A stretch of DNA of 64,000 bases, taken from positions 101,199,263-101,263,262 of the forward strand of contig JARDYH010000007.1 in NCBI GenBank assembly GCA_029215795.1, written 5' to 3'. The notes beneath the pieces were generated by a model. It worked only from the letters and a program-made list of their open reading frames with translations. It did not search any database and had not been told where the DNA came from. A program made the position numbers and the translations under genes. Shown here piece after piece: positions 12,958 to 24,199 of this stretch. Each line of letters starts with the position of its first letter. Positions within the stretch are counted from its first letter, which is position 1. Origin of the DNA: Anniella stebbinsi (taxonomy: Eukaryota > Chordata > Lepidosauria > Squamata > Anniellidae).

Positions 12958-13425
12958 ACATCACACTAATCCATGGTGTGTGGCGAGCTACGCTGGGTAG
13001 GTGGTTATGCAAACAACCTATTATGCTTCTGTCAGACGATCAGCAAACAAGCTATACAAAGTTTATTTCACCCCCCCTCACCCCTCCTCCTCCTGCAGTC
13101 CCCCCATCTAGCTTGGCAGGTATCCCAGCTTCCCTTGTAGTGGGAATAAAGATCACTTGAGACGAACAGAGCGGTGGTATTTTTGGTCACTCTTGCCGAG
13201 CAGCTCTTAGATGATCTGCATAACCCACAATGATGCGATAGACAGCACACTAATCCATCATAGGCAAAATAACCCTTACTGTAGACTGTGGGTTCTCAGG
13301 TTGGCTTATTTGGGGGAAATAACCCACCGTGGGGTGGGGGAACATGCCACAGATAACATGCTAACCCATCATGTGTTGTTCCAGAAAATAAACCATCATG
13401 GATTAGCATTGTTGTATGAACCCAG
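12958..13425. mobile_element. Miniature DNA element, CTGGGTT termini
   Basis: CTGGGTTTACACATCACACT at the left is matched by the inverted right end (ATTGTTGTATGAACCCAG). The interior repeats variants of ACTAATCCATCAT and AACCCATCATG. The length is about 470 bp with no coding capacity. Confidence 0.6.
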
Positions 13426-13764
13426 TCATAGATTTTAGGGCACAACTCCCTTCTTACTTCTCCCTTCAAACTGTTCCATGCTAATAGCTTCTTCCCAGCA
13501 TTATGTTTTTTTCATGAAGGGCTTAGCAGTCTCTTGATTGTGCAGATGAGTAGCACAGCACAAAAGTTTCCTCTCCATCTAATAAAGATTCATGCTCCAA
13601 ATTGCAGTCTTAAAAAAGTTAACCTGATACTAACAAAAGACCTCCTCCTAGATTTCAGATGTTTGGGAAAGCCAAATATTAGAACACCCAGGGAGCATTG
13701 ATATGTTAGAAATTCCCCGGGAAGACAGGCAGATTGAACATATAGAACAAATCATACAATCCTA

Positions 13765-13970
13765 ACTAGGTAGGCCTGCCGGAAGAGATCCGTCAACTTA
13801 ACAGTCTCTTTGACTTTAAGAAAGCCATAAAGACTGATCTCTTCCGGCAGGCCTACCTAGTTTATAGTTATTTTAATAACATATTAGTTTTATATGTTTT
13901 TCATCAGTTTTATGTATTTTATACTATTTGTGTTTAATGTTGTTCCCCGCCTCGATCCAGAAGGAGAGGC
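13765..13970 (+). mobile_element. L2 3' end with extended hairpin
   Basis: This is the last part of the main L2 family (RQLNSL.FKKAIKT region and the CCCCGCCTCGATCCAGA untranslated end). Its 5' limit is a 24 nt or longer inverted complement of an internal segment (see findings). Confidence 0.75.
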
Positions 13971-14325
13971 GGTGGGCAAGTACAAAAGGGGGAGGGGCTG
14001 TTCCACAGTAGCCCCATGCCTCTGGAATGTGATGCCCATCAGGGATCCACCAGGCACCATCATTGCAGGCTTTTAGGGAAACAATGAAGACTGACTTGTT
14101 TACTCTGGTCTTCCAGAGTCTGTTTTATTGGGCTGTTCTGTTCTGCAGCTGCAATTGTGTTGTACTTTTTGTTGATGCTTATTTTTTTTTTAATGCTTAC
14201 TGTTTTTATTATTGCATCAATTTTTATTATATGAATTTTACCGTTGTAAGCCACCGTTGAAGGACTCCTGACCTGAAAGAGGCCTAGAAATATTTTTAAA
14301 AATAAATAAATAATATATTTTTTGA
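13971..14325 (+). mobile_element. L2 3' end, second subfamily
   Basis: Another L2 tail: a PCLWNVMPIRDPPG-like C-terminus, then GTAAGCCACCGTTGAAGGAC and AAATAAATAAATAAT at the end. Confidence 0.65.
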
Positions 14326-14724
14326 AAATGGGAAGAATCCAGGGAATCATTACCAGTACATATTTGGATCATTTTGGCTGTGATGAGCCAGGTCAATGAT
14401 CACCAGACTTCTTCATGAGATGATATTATCATATGATAAAAAGGGGTATTTGATAATGATAACAAAGGAAGAGGCGTCGTGGAAAGAAAAGAAAGCTGTT
14501 CCATATGTCACAGAGAAGGTAAGGCTGTTGTTTTGTGTTTCATTTAAGTTTAGATTAACTTCAACTTCATTAAATATGTGGGGCTGTCATGAGAAAATGC
14601 AATGGGCTTGCAAATGGTGCCACCATGTTCAAATATGATGAATGTCAGAGCAAAATTGTGGGGTGACAGGGTGGGGTGGGTGCAGCATCCTGCAAATTCA
14701 GAAGGAAGTCATTTCTAGCGTTAC

Positions 14725-14845
14725 CTGAATCACATCCAGAAGTTCTGGTTTCACTCGATTCTATAATTGTGTCCAACAATAGTTCCTTCTTTTCTCTTTT
14801 TGGAAACGGAGGAAGCATTTTTGAAAAATATTCAACATCAGGAAG
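14725..14845 (-). CDS. SPAG17: SPAG17 exon 15 of window
   Basis: The exon is 121 nt, phase 0 in (TTAAAG acceptor after a C/T tract) and phase 1 out (TCAG/GTAACG donor). It encodes LPDVEYFSKMLPPFPKREKK followed by a variable-looking S/T/E-rich end. Confidence 0.78.
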
Positions 14846-14997
14846 CTTTAAGGGGGGAAAACACAAATGAGGACAGGCACTACCTAACAAAAATACTATC
14901 AAAATAAAAGAGAAACAAACATCCCTAAAATAAGTCAACATGAGTTTGTTGCTATAGTTAGCTTGATATCTACCCTAGATTTATTTTATATACTGCA

Positions 14998-15055
14998 GGG
15001 GGGGGGGGGGAGAAGAAAGAAAGAAAGGAAGGAAGGAAGGAAGGAAGGAAGGAAG
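14998..15055 (+). repeat. G run and GAAA/GGAA microsatellite
   Basis: Thirteen G residues are followed by GAAA and then GGAA repeats. Confidence 0.95.
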
Positions 15056-15183
15056 ATGGCCTAACATAAATGAGACTTAAATGCTTGGAGGAGGCTGCAG
15101 GATTGCAAGACTAAAGATCAATCATAATAAGATTTCTTCTTGCTTCAGATACTTAAGTAAGTAGCCTATTCATAGAACCCAAG

Positions 15184-15505
15184 CTAGGCTGACCATATGA
15201 AAAGGAGGACAGGGCTCCTGTAACTTTAACATTTGTAGAGAAAAGGGAATTTCAGCCAGTGTCATTTGTATGCAATTAGTTCCTGGTGAACTTCCCTCTT
15301 CATCACAACAGTTAAAGTTGCAGGCACTATACTAGAGTGACCATATACAAAAGAAGGCAGGGCCCCTGCAACTTTAACTGGTGTGATGAAGAGGGAATTT
15401 CACCAGGAACTAACTGCATACAAATGACACTGGCTGAAATTCCCTTTTCTCTACAACTCTTAAAGTTACAGGAGCCCTGTCCTCCTTTTCATATGGTCAG
15501 CCTAG
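15184..15505. mobile_element. Near-perfect 320 bp palindromic miniature element
   Basis: The left arm (15184-15324) starts CTAGGCTGACCATATGAAAA and is the inverted complement of the right arm (15365-15505), separated by about 40 nt. A non-palindromic relative lies at 40362-40545. No protein is encoded. Confidence 0.8.
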
Positions 15506-15847
15506 GGACCCAAGGCCTTCCAGTACCATTGCAACTCTCCCCCCCCCCCCCACCCCATTTTCCTTCTCTGAGGTATCCTCATGTAGGAGAAGACACTGTA
15601 TAAAGGTTCCATCATCAGGGCTTCAAGAATGGATATGTCAGGTGGGTGTGAAGGTTCTTTCCAGAGGCAAAGGAAGACACCAAAACCACCATATTGAAAT
15701 TTGGAGCTCAAACAAGCACTATGTCCATTAAAAGTTATCTAATGGTATTTAAAAGCAGTAGAGAATAAAAACCTCTAACTGCAACTTTAGATTGAAGACC
15801 ATGGCCCAAAAGACCAAAAGTGACTCATATTTATAAACACTTATACA

Positions 15848-16198
15848 CATGTGGGCACAGCTACACGGCAGACTTAACCCACTTCTTTACCAAGGCTTCT
15901 GTTTCCAGATTCTTGGCAGGATTAAGATCGGCTTCTTTGCATGTTTGTTTTGGGTGGGAGGGTGGGTTTCCTTCCCTTCCTTACGTCCCATGACACAAGT
16001 ACTAGGTGGCACTGTGGTATGGCATAATTGCACAATTACACTAGGCTTTGTCCCACCATTCACAAATAATAACAGACTTTAGAAAATAGCCTGCTAAAAT
16101 GGTTGCAAAGCACAGGAGAGGTCCTGGAGGATGACGGTGCCATATAAATGACCAGCAAACTACTGTAAGTGCACAATAAATGACTCATGTCTTCCTTC
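15848..16198. mobile_element. Miniature element family A, copy 2
   Basis: It has TTCCAGATTCTTGGCAGGAT (15904), AGGTGGCACTGTGGTATGG (16003), TGGAGGATGACGGTGCC and CACAATAAATGACTCATG (16172), in the same order as in copies 1 and 3. Confidence 0.6.
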
Positions 16199-16476
16199 CT
16201 TTGGAAGATGTGCGTAGAATTGTTATAACAATGCATTGAGTAGTTCGTAGTTACTACTTTCATGCACTACTTAATAGTAGGAAGAGGCCAATAAAAGGAC
16301 TTGTGTGTGTGGAAGTTCCTTGCTTGGTAGTGACCAATGGCTTTACTTCCAATATAGGGACACCAACCCTTACAACCGATACCACTTGTTCCAGTGATGG
16401 AAAGGGCCAAATAATAGGCCCCAAGATGAAATGTTTGTGCTAGCTCAACCTTAACAAGCTCCCACAACCCAGTTAC

Positions 16477-16579
16477 CTCCTTCTGCAAAAATTCCATGCC
16501 AAATTCTGATTTGAAATAGGCGGGGATGATTTTGTTCCTCATCATCATAAGACACTTCTTTCCATCCTCGATTTCCTGC
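16477..16579 (-). CDS. SPAG17: SPAG17 exon 14 of window
   Basis: The exon is 103 nt, phase 2 in (TTTTAG acceptor) and phase 0 out (GGAG/GTAACT donor). It encodes QEIEDGKKCLMMMRNKIIPA, then YFKSEFGMEFLQKE. The frame stays open for a long way beyond the donor (to 16267), but that part is intron read-through. The next exon continues LPDVEYFSKMLPPFP in phase. Confidence 0.78.
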
Positions 16580-17221
16580 CTAAAAGATTTTTAAATGGGA
16601 AGAAGGGAGGGAAAGAAAATCCATAACATTTCAATTATTTCACATTATTTTCTAAAATCCAGGCTTAGCCATGCTTAGACTAGAGCCATTGAATAAGTTA
16701 TTACTTGTCCCATTGATTTTACTGAGTCTACTCTAAGCATGACTGAGTCTCAATCCAACCCATAAAGTGCTCATGGTCAGATTCAAATATTTAAAAATGA
16801 AAAATTGGGCCACTTGATCTCTCTTCCTGACACTATCTATGGATGTCATTAGTATTTTCTCAACTTTACCAACACGATTAAGAGAAAAAGAGAAGTGATA
16901 TTGATGTAACGGAGACACATGGGCTCCACTTGGATGGCCTTGTAAATGCATGTGACTTTTGCCTTCCATTTGGAATATCAGCTACGTTTTATCATATTGG
17001 AAGTTGCTTCTGCCACTCTGGAAAGAAGGAAGGTAAAAGAAGCTGTTGCTTGAAAGAGCCTGAGAAGAGTCCACAACTGACCCTCCTGCAGGGCCCTGCA
17101 GAGCTGGTCATCATAGGCCCAGGCCAGATGGAAAGTGGGGCCGCCCCCCATTTCAAACTGCTCATTAAGTATTTTTTAATCCGTGGCCCCGATTCAGTGC
17201 TAAATACATGTATATGAAGTA
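16580..17221. other. Intron sequence before the long L2
   Basis: 16660-16760 is a dispersed reptile repeat with a CCCATTGATTTTACTGAGTC core. The rest was not recognised. Confidence 0.4.
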
Positions 17222-17295
17222 GAATGATCGCCCCCAAACGTCCTCTCTGACCCGCTTCTAATAGGGCGCCCTGGTATACGGAAGACCTCAGGGAG

Positions 17296-19221
17296 TTGAA
17301 GCGGAAAGGACGACGACTGGAGCGCCGATGGCGGAAAACTCGACTTCTATCCGACAAGACACAGCATAGAGAACATCTTCGTTCCTATGGAGTGGCAATA
17401 CGTGCAGCGAAGAAAGCTTTCTTCTCTGCGCGCATTGCGTCTGCGAATTCGCATCCAGCGGAACTGTTCAGGGTGGTGAGGGGTCTAACCCGGGCACCTT
17501 CCCCCCTGAATCTGATTTTAGAGCCTTCGGCAGTTCGCTGTGATGCCTTTAACGATCATCTCACAGATAAAATCTCTCGGATAAGAGCCGACTTAGATGC
17601 CGTCGTTATAGCAGAGGCTGACGATGGAGTGTCCAGCGACTCCGCGAGTAGAATTACACTGGATCAATTTCAGTTGGTGAGTACCGAGGACGTGGACAAG
17701 CTGCTTGGATGAGTGAGGACGACGACTTGCCTTCTCGATCCCTGTCCTTCATGGCTGGTCGCCCAGGGAGGAGATGCGGTTAGATCGCAATTACAATATA
17801 TTATTAATGCATCTCTCAGGGAGGGGACTTTCCCATCATGTTTAAAAGAAGCGGTGGTACGGCCGCTTCTAAAGAAGCCCTCCCTGGATCCCCTGGACTT
17901 TAATAACTACAGACCGGTATCAAACCTTCCATTCTTGGGCAAGGTGATCGAGAGGGCGGTTGCCTTTCAACTCCAAGTAGTCTTGGATGACACTGATTTT
18001 CTAGACCCATTTCAAACTGGCTGGGATACGGAGTTGAGACTGCTATGGTCGCCTTAGTGGATGATCTACGCCTTAGTATTGACAGGGGGAGTGTGTCCCT
18101 GTTGGTACTTCTGGACCTCTCAGCAGCTTTTGATACCATTGACCATGGTATCCTTCTGGAACGCCTGAGGTGATTGGGAATCGGGGGCACTGCTTCAGTG
18201 GTTCCGGTCCTACCTCTCGGGCAGGTTCCAGATGGTGATGCTTGGGGATAGCTGCTCTGCAAAGAAGGAGCTGCTGGGTGGTGTACCGCAAGGTGCCATC
18301 CTTTCCCCAATGCTGTTTAACATTTATATGAAACCGTTGGGAGAGATCATCCGGAGGCATGGGGCGGGATGCTATCAGTATGCTGATGACACCCAAATAT
18401 ATTTCTCTATGCCTTTGATAACAGCGCCAGCTAAGGATAGTGTGTCTCCTCTGAATGAATGCTTAGAGGCGGTAATGGGCTGGATGAGGAAAAACAAACT
18501 GAAGCTGAATCCAGACAAGACAGAGGTGCTTGCTGTCAAAGGCCGCAACCTGGGTTTGGAGGTGTGTCAACCGGTTACACTCCCCCTGAAAGACTGTGTT
18601 TGCAGCTTGGGGGTGCTCCTGGAGCCGTCGCTCCAAATGACAACGCAGATAGATGCGACGGCCAGGAGTGCCTACTATCAGCTTCGGCTGATACGCCAGC
18701 TGCACCCCTTCCTAGAGTTGGAAGACCTAAAGATGGTAGTGCACGCGCTGGTAACTTCGAGGCTCGACTTCTGCAATGCGCTGTACATAGGGCTACCTTT
18801 GTGCCTAGTCCGGAAACTTCAACTAGTTCAAAATATGGCAGCCAGGTTGGTCACCGGTACATCTAGGAGTGACCATATTACGCCAGCTTTAAAATCGCTC
18901 CACTGGCTGCCAATTAGTTTCCGGGCGAAGTATAAAGTGTTGGTTATTACCTTTAAAGCCCTACATGGTTTGGGTCCAGGTTACCTGCGGGATCGCCTTC
19001 TCCCGTACAATCCGCCCCGCACGCTCAGGTCCTCTGGGAAGAACTTACTGCAGTCGGCCAAGACTAGACTGACAACCGTTACCCAGAGGACCTTCTCTTC
19101 TGCCGCTCCCAGACTGTGGAATGACCTGCCGGAGGAGACTCGTCAACTTAACAGTCTTTTAGAATTTAAGAAAGCTATAAAGACTGTTCTCTTCTGGCAG
19201 GCATATCCAGTGGAATTTTAG
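17296..19221 (+). pseudogene. L2 reverse transcriptase pseudogene
   Basis: Non-LTR reverse transcriptase for target-primed reverse transcription. Recognisable blocks are VVRPLLKKPSLDP, DLSAAFDTIDHGIL (RT palm aspartate), GGVPQGAILSPMLFNIYM, the catalytic YQYADDTQIYFS, NPDKTEVLAV, and the C-terminal LHWLPISFRAKYKVLV and RLWNDLPEETRQLNS blocks. Breaks: a TGA at about 17710 after DVDKLLG; a small deletion near 18015 where FRPGYG is expected, which shifts the frame; and a compensating shift near 18170 before the GIGGT segment. The part after 18232 is open to the normal stop. Confidence 0.85.
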
Positions 19222-19365
19222 AATGTTTTAAGGATGTTTTTAGGATGTTTTAGGATTTTTTATGCAGTTTTAATAATATGTGTCATGTTTTAATCAGTTT
19301 TATGTATTTTATCATGTTGTTGTTCCCCGCCTCGATCCAGACGGAGAGGCGGGTAAGAAATAAAT

Positions 19366-19406
19366 TGTTATTATTATTATTATTGTTATTGTTATTATTA
19401 TTATTT
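19366..19406 (+). repeat. ATT microsatellite at L2 end
   Basis: ATT/GTT triplets directly follow GGGTAAGAAATAAATTG, the L2 3' terminus. Confidence 0.95.
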
Positions 19407-19412
19407 TAAAAA

Positions 19413-20424
19413 GGTAACGGGAAGCACTTTTATTCAAGATGTAAGACATCCGTTTTCACATTGAGAAATGCTTTACGTGCTTTTCTTTGGGCAAATTCAT
19501 CAATGACAACAGAAAAATCTTATCCCTCAATCCAATGTTGATTTTTTGTGATGTGTCGGGGTTTGTTCCAGCTGCGGACACTTTTTCATTATTATCAGCT
19601 GGCAGTTTTGGGTTCCAGTTCCACAGTTTGCTCTATCAGTTTATCAGCAGTTTCTGGAGTATCAGCAGTTTCATGACAGATGGGTCCTGCGCTGTTTCTG
19701 CAAGGCGGGCTCCTCGCTTCTCGATGGGCCGCTCACGCTACGGAAGTAGGAGCGTAAGCTGGGGGGGACTTCCTCGTCGGAGTGCCCCTTCAAAATCGTG
19801 GGCCCCAAGCTAACTGGCCCCACTGCCCCCCCCCCCCCCCGGCCCTGCCCTGCCCTCCTGTGCCATTCTCTGAATCAAGCCCCTAGGATCCCTGTAATGT
19901 ATTATTTTCACTCAAACTATTTTTCTTATGCAAAATCCACAATTTTCAATCTTCTGCCAAACATTATTGACAGATAACTATATGTGAAGAGAAAAACCAT
20001 CCAAAATAAATTGAAATGACATACACAGACAAAATAAAATCCTTAAAGAGAACAGGAAATACTTTCCTGATGAATTTCTGTTCTTTTGTAGGCAAGAGGG
20101 GATTCATCTTAGGGAAGGTCCTGGTTGTAGGACCAAGGCAGCAAACCCTTCCTGAGTAGATGGGCCCTATTCCCTAGATCCCAATTCTATGGGTATTATG
20201 GGCAAATGGGAACTGTAAGGAACAAGGACTGCCAAAGTTAGAGGGGGAGAGGCACTATGTCCCAAGGAAGATTGCAAACTAAGATATTAAAACACACACA
20301 GAGATGAAAGAACAGATTACCATGCTCAACTTGATGAAGAAGAAGCTTCCAACTGATTTCATCTCTAAAGGGAAACAGGTCTCCATCATGAGATATGTCA
20401 CTGAAAGAATTAGGGGCAATGCCG
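19413..20424. other. Unclassified intron sequence
   Basis: 19440-19840 is unusual. It is GC-rich at its high end, ends in a 15-base C run (19826-19840), and could be one end of a hAT-like element in antisense orientation. I could not identify termini. 19841-20424 shows nothing. Confidence 0.35.
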
Positions 20425-20575
20425 GGCAGCCAGCGTGGTGTAACTCGGAGTGTTGGACTCGGAAGATCTGGGTTCTAGTCCACATTCGGACATGAAGCTC
20501 ACTGGGTGACTTTGGGCCAACCTATCTCACAGGGTTATTGTGAAGATAAAATAGAGAGGAGGAGGAGGATCATGG
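20425..20575 (+). mobile_element. tRNA-derived SINE
   Basis: The GCAGCCAGCGTGGTGTAACT head (A box region), GGTTCTAGTCC (B box), and GAAGCTCACTGGGTGACTTT with CACAGGGTTATTGTGAAGAT in the tail are typical of the common squamate tRNA SINE. Confidence 0.8.
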
Positions 20576-21529
20576 GCTCTTGGGAGAAATTTCCTTCCTC
20601 CTATCCTTGCAGTCAGCTTAGCAATGTCAAAAAAGAAGTATATCCCAGGACAAGCATGTCCACCCCGCAATATGACTAAATTACTGTGCAAGGCAAGATC
20701 CTGCGCCCCTGTATAAACCTTTTGCCAAATCATCTTTCGCTAAGGCAGAGATATCTATCTTGCCATGTCTTATGAAGAAATGTATTCAAGATCAAGTGGC
20801 CATCATCTTCCAGGAGTTTTCTTCTCCAAACATTGCTGAGGCAGTGGCACCTCTGCTATAGCAGATAATGATTTCTGTTTGACAAAGCTGAGCTATAGGG
20901 GAGTGACAAGCTGGGAATGAGAAGCTAACAGCTGTGGCAGGATTAGGATCAAAGGACAAAGTCAAATATCAGAGCCAAAGAAGACATGGGAACAAGGAAA
21001 ACCATGAGAACCAACAACTAGCCTGGGTGAATGAGCCTAGGGTCCAAAAATACTTCACTGCCCAGGGAGATGCTCCAAACCACAGTTCTGTGGCTCATCA
21101 CATCTGCACACAGAAATGCAGGTTGCCTACCTGTAACTGTAGTTCTTCGAGTGGTCATCTGTGCATTCACACATTATGGACTCTGTGCCTGTGCGGAGCC
21201 TTGATCTGGGAATCTTCTCAAGCTGTGAACAGTGTTGGAGGGAACCCCGCCTGCCCACCCACCATCCATCTACTGCGCATGTCTGGCTGGGGTTCTTGCC
21301 TCTCCCTCAGTTCCGAAGACCGCTGAATGTGCCCTTGGAGCCAAAGAAGGGGACGGTCTGACTTCAGCATTGAGATGTCGACACCGAAACGGGCAGTGAA
21401 TGCACAAATGACCACTCGAAGAACTACAGTTACAGGTAGGCTACCTGCCTTTCTTCTTCGTGGTCTCTGTGCATCACACATTATGGGTGAATAGCAACCT
21501 CACTTACCGGAGGAGGGTAGGTGTTGGAG

Positions 21530-22547
21530 TCAGTTACTGTAGCAAGGCTGGCAAGATAGCATGTCCGAACTGGCAGTCCCTTCTGGCCTGGATGTCAAGC
21601 CTGTGGACGGTTTTGTCCATGTTGCTGCCCAGCAGAGTTCAGATAGCGATACTCCTTTGTGAAAGGCCGTCGAGGCAGCTACACCTCTAGTGGAATGCAC
21701 TCTGATTTCTGTCAGGAGGTCTAGATGCGCTAGTTCATATGTGAGTCTGATCATACTTGCTATCCATGAGGAAAACCTCTGAGGGGAAATAGGGGAGCCC
21801 ATAGAAAGAGTCACTGTGATTTATGGAATGGTTCAGTCCTGGCCTTATAGAAGGCCAGTGCTCTCCATACATCCAGAGTGTGGAGATTAGCTTCCAGGGG
21901 GTTCCTATGGAAGGTGGAGACAACCTTGGGTAAAATGCGCTGTCAGGGCGGAGGACAGCCTTGTCGCAGTGGAAAGCGAGATATGGGGGTGGACTCGAAG
22001 AGCACATATTCTGCAGCTTGTCTTGCTGAAGTGATCGCGACAAGGAAAGCAACTTTAAGTGACAGGAGACAGATATCGGCAGTAGCTCATAGTTCAAAAG
22101 GTTTTCAGGTTACAGTGTTGAGGACCACTGAAAGGCTCCAGGAGGGTTCAGCAGCTCACACCAGTGGTACTAGATTCTTTATTCCACAGAGGAATTGGCA
22201 GACTAGTGAGTGGTGAAGACCGTAGAGTTGTGGATCAGGGCGTGATATGCTGAAATGGCACCTAGGTAGACTTGGAGTGAAGAAAGCTTTTGGCCCTTTT
22301 TAAATAGGGAGTGAAGGAAAGAGAGAACAGTCTCAACAGATCCTGTAATAGGGTTGAAATTCTGTAATTTGGCAAAGTTGGTAAACGCTTTCATCTTACT
22401 TCCATAGGATCGGCAGGTTGCTGGTTTTCTAGCTGCCTGTTCGTAGACTGTTTGTAGATCGAGTGGCAAGGTGAAGGTAGGTCTGAGAGGCAGATCCTCC
22501 ACGCCATCAGTTTGAGATTGTGGCTGTCCGGTGACAAGTTTGGCCAT
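21530..22547 (-). pseudogene. DIRS tyrosine recombinase, decayed
   Basis: The segments GSKMKAFTNFAKLQNFNP (SAM-like N-terminal domain), KAVLRPDSAFYPRL and HSTRGVAASTAF with ELCWAATW line up with the intact recombinase at 55052-56500. The HxxR pair is visible. The tyrosine region and the first arginine are lost to frame breaks. Confidence 0.75.
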
Positions 22548-22599
22548 TGTCCATTGAAATATGGTCCAGTATCGGTGGCAGTCAAAGTGAATTTCTTTG

Positions 22600-24171
22600 T
22601 GCTAACTTGAGTACTGAAGCAAACCATGATTGCCTTAGCCACCATGGGGTGATGAGGCAATTCACTTTATCGGTATTGATCTTTGCTATGACTTTGGATA
22701 GGAGTAGAAAATGTGGGAACAGATAACACAGACTTGTGTTCCATGCTTGTAGGAAAGTGTCTCCTACAAGCAGGCCATTTGAGTATTGAGGATGACATCT
22801 GCCATTTGTGAGATTTCCAGCTGGAACTGCTGAGGGCATTTGCTAGTGTGTTGTTTTTCCCTGCTATGTGGGTTGCTGACAGAGTCATCCCCTGAGGAAT
22901 GGCCCAGTTGAATATGTGAAGTGTGAGGTTGATGAAGTCTGTTGAGTGAGTTCCACCTTGCTTGTCAATGTGCCATACAGTGGAAATATTGTCTGTGAGG
23001 ATTTGAATCGACTGATCCCTCAAGTTTAGGTCAAAGGAAGTTGTCAGTGTCTTTCCCCAAGCCAAGGTTGCAAGGAGAGAAGAGGGAATCATCAGGTAAG
23101 TGCAGTGAGCATTGTCATTGTTTGAAAAATGTCTGATGAACCAGTTTTATAATGGCCTCATGCGGAGCTGAGCCCATGGAGTGACAGACACCATGGCTGC
23201 CATGAGGCCTAGGAGTCTCTGTATGGAGAAGGCCAAGGTAGCACACAGTTGGCTGATGCAGCTGGCTAATCTTGCGAGGGCAGATGCCGTGTCCTTGGGT
23301 AAGTAGGCTTTTCCCATCATGGCGTTGAGAATAGTGCAGATGAATGGGATGGTTTGTGTTGGATGCAGTCTTGATTTTGCTCATTTATAAAGATTTGAGG
23401 AGGTTACAGATCATTGCTGTGACCCTCATGATTTCTTGAGGGGAATGGTCTCTCGACTCCAAATGTCCGAAAGTGCCCCCAGACTGCAGCGATGCATTTT
23501 GTGAACACCCTTGGAGCTGTGGCTAATCCAAAGGGAAGTACCTTGAATTCAAATATTTTGGTCCCTATAGTGAAGCGGAGGTATTTCCTGTGGGAAGGAT
23601 GGATTGTTACAAGAAAGTAGGCATCCTTTAAGTCTACTGCTGCGAACCAGCATCCTTTTTTCAGCATACGCAGTATAGAAGCTAGAGTGACCATTCTGAA
23701 TCTCCTCAGGGTGATGAAGGAGTTGAGGTTTCTCAGGTCTAATATTGGTTGAAGTCCTCCATCCCTCTTCAGTACTGTGAAGTATCGTGAGAAGAAGCCA
23801 TGTGTCTAGTGATGGTATACCCTTCAGATTGCTCCTTTTTTGAGTAATGATGCTGTCTCTGAATGGAGAACTTCTGACAGCTGGGTAACTTTCAAGGTAC
23901 CAAGGGGAGGGAGGACGTCAAATTCAATTTTGTAGTCTGAGGAGTTGGTAGTAAGGACCCATTTGTCCAAGGTGATGGCCTCCCATGCTAAAAGGAATGG
24001 ATGCAGGGGCTCCCTGAACAATGGTTTTTTTGGAGAGACCTGACAAGGCACAACAAGGATCAAGTCAAAGATGACGTTTGGACAAACCTTCACCAGTTGG
24101 TTTTGACTGATGGTATTGACCAGAAGTAGGTCTCTTTCTTTGTTAAGAGGACTGCTGGTAACTAAAGTCAT
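22600..24171 (-). pseudogene. DIRS RT-RNase H, decayed
   Basis: The RT palm is seen as WFAAVDLKDAYFLVTIHPSH and VLPFGLATAPRVFTKCIAAV (23404-23694), RNase H as IQILTDNISTVWHIDKQGGT (22667-23092), and the N-terminal EAITLDKWVLTTNSSDYKIE (23824-24171). The frame is lost just where the catalytic YLDD box should follow. Confidence 0.78.
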
Positions 24172-24199
24172 GGTCTTGCTTTTGTCTAGGGAAGAATTG

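Larger units (their letters stand above)
17222..19412 (+). mobile_element. L2 LINE, longest copy (RT and 3' end)
   Basis: A 2.2 kb copy of the main L2 family starts in the endonuclease/RT linker (ELKRKGRRLERRWRKTR) and runs through the full reverse transcriptase to a CCTCGATCCAGACGGAGAGG untranslated end and an ATT microsatellite tail. It is the best representative of at least five copies of this 3' end in the window (others at 13765, 27098, 27838 and, more diverged, 49690). It lies in the 15.1 kb intron on the strand opposite the host gene. Confidence 0.88.

Noticed and set aside
15337..15603. Open frame across the palindrome
   Set aside because: It is a product of the palindromic miniature element with no recognisable protein.
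16267..16476. Extension of exon 14 to a longer reading frame
   Set aside because: A strong donor at 16475-16476 and the matching phase of exon 15 show that the rest is intron read-through.
18459..18866. 135-codon open frame overlapping the L2 RT
   Set aside because: It is a frame shadow of the L2 reverse transcriptase.
20425..20575. Functional tRNA gene
   Set aside because: A and B boxes are present, but the body does not fold as a tRNA and the 3' part is the SINE tail.
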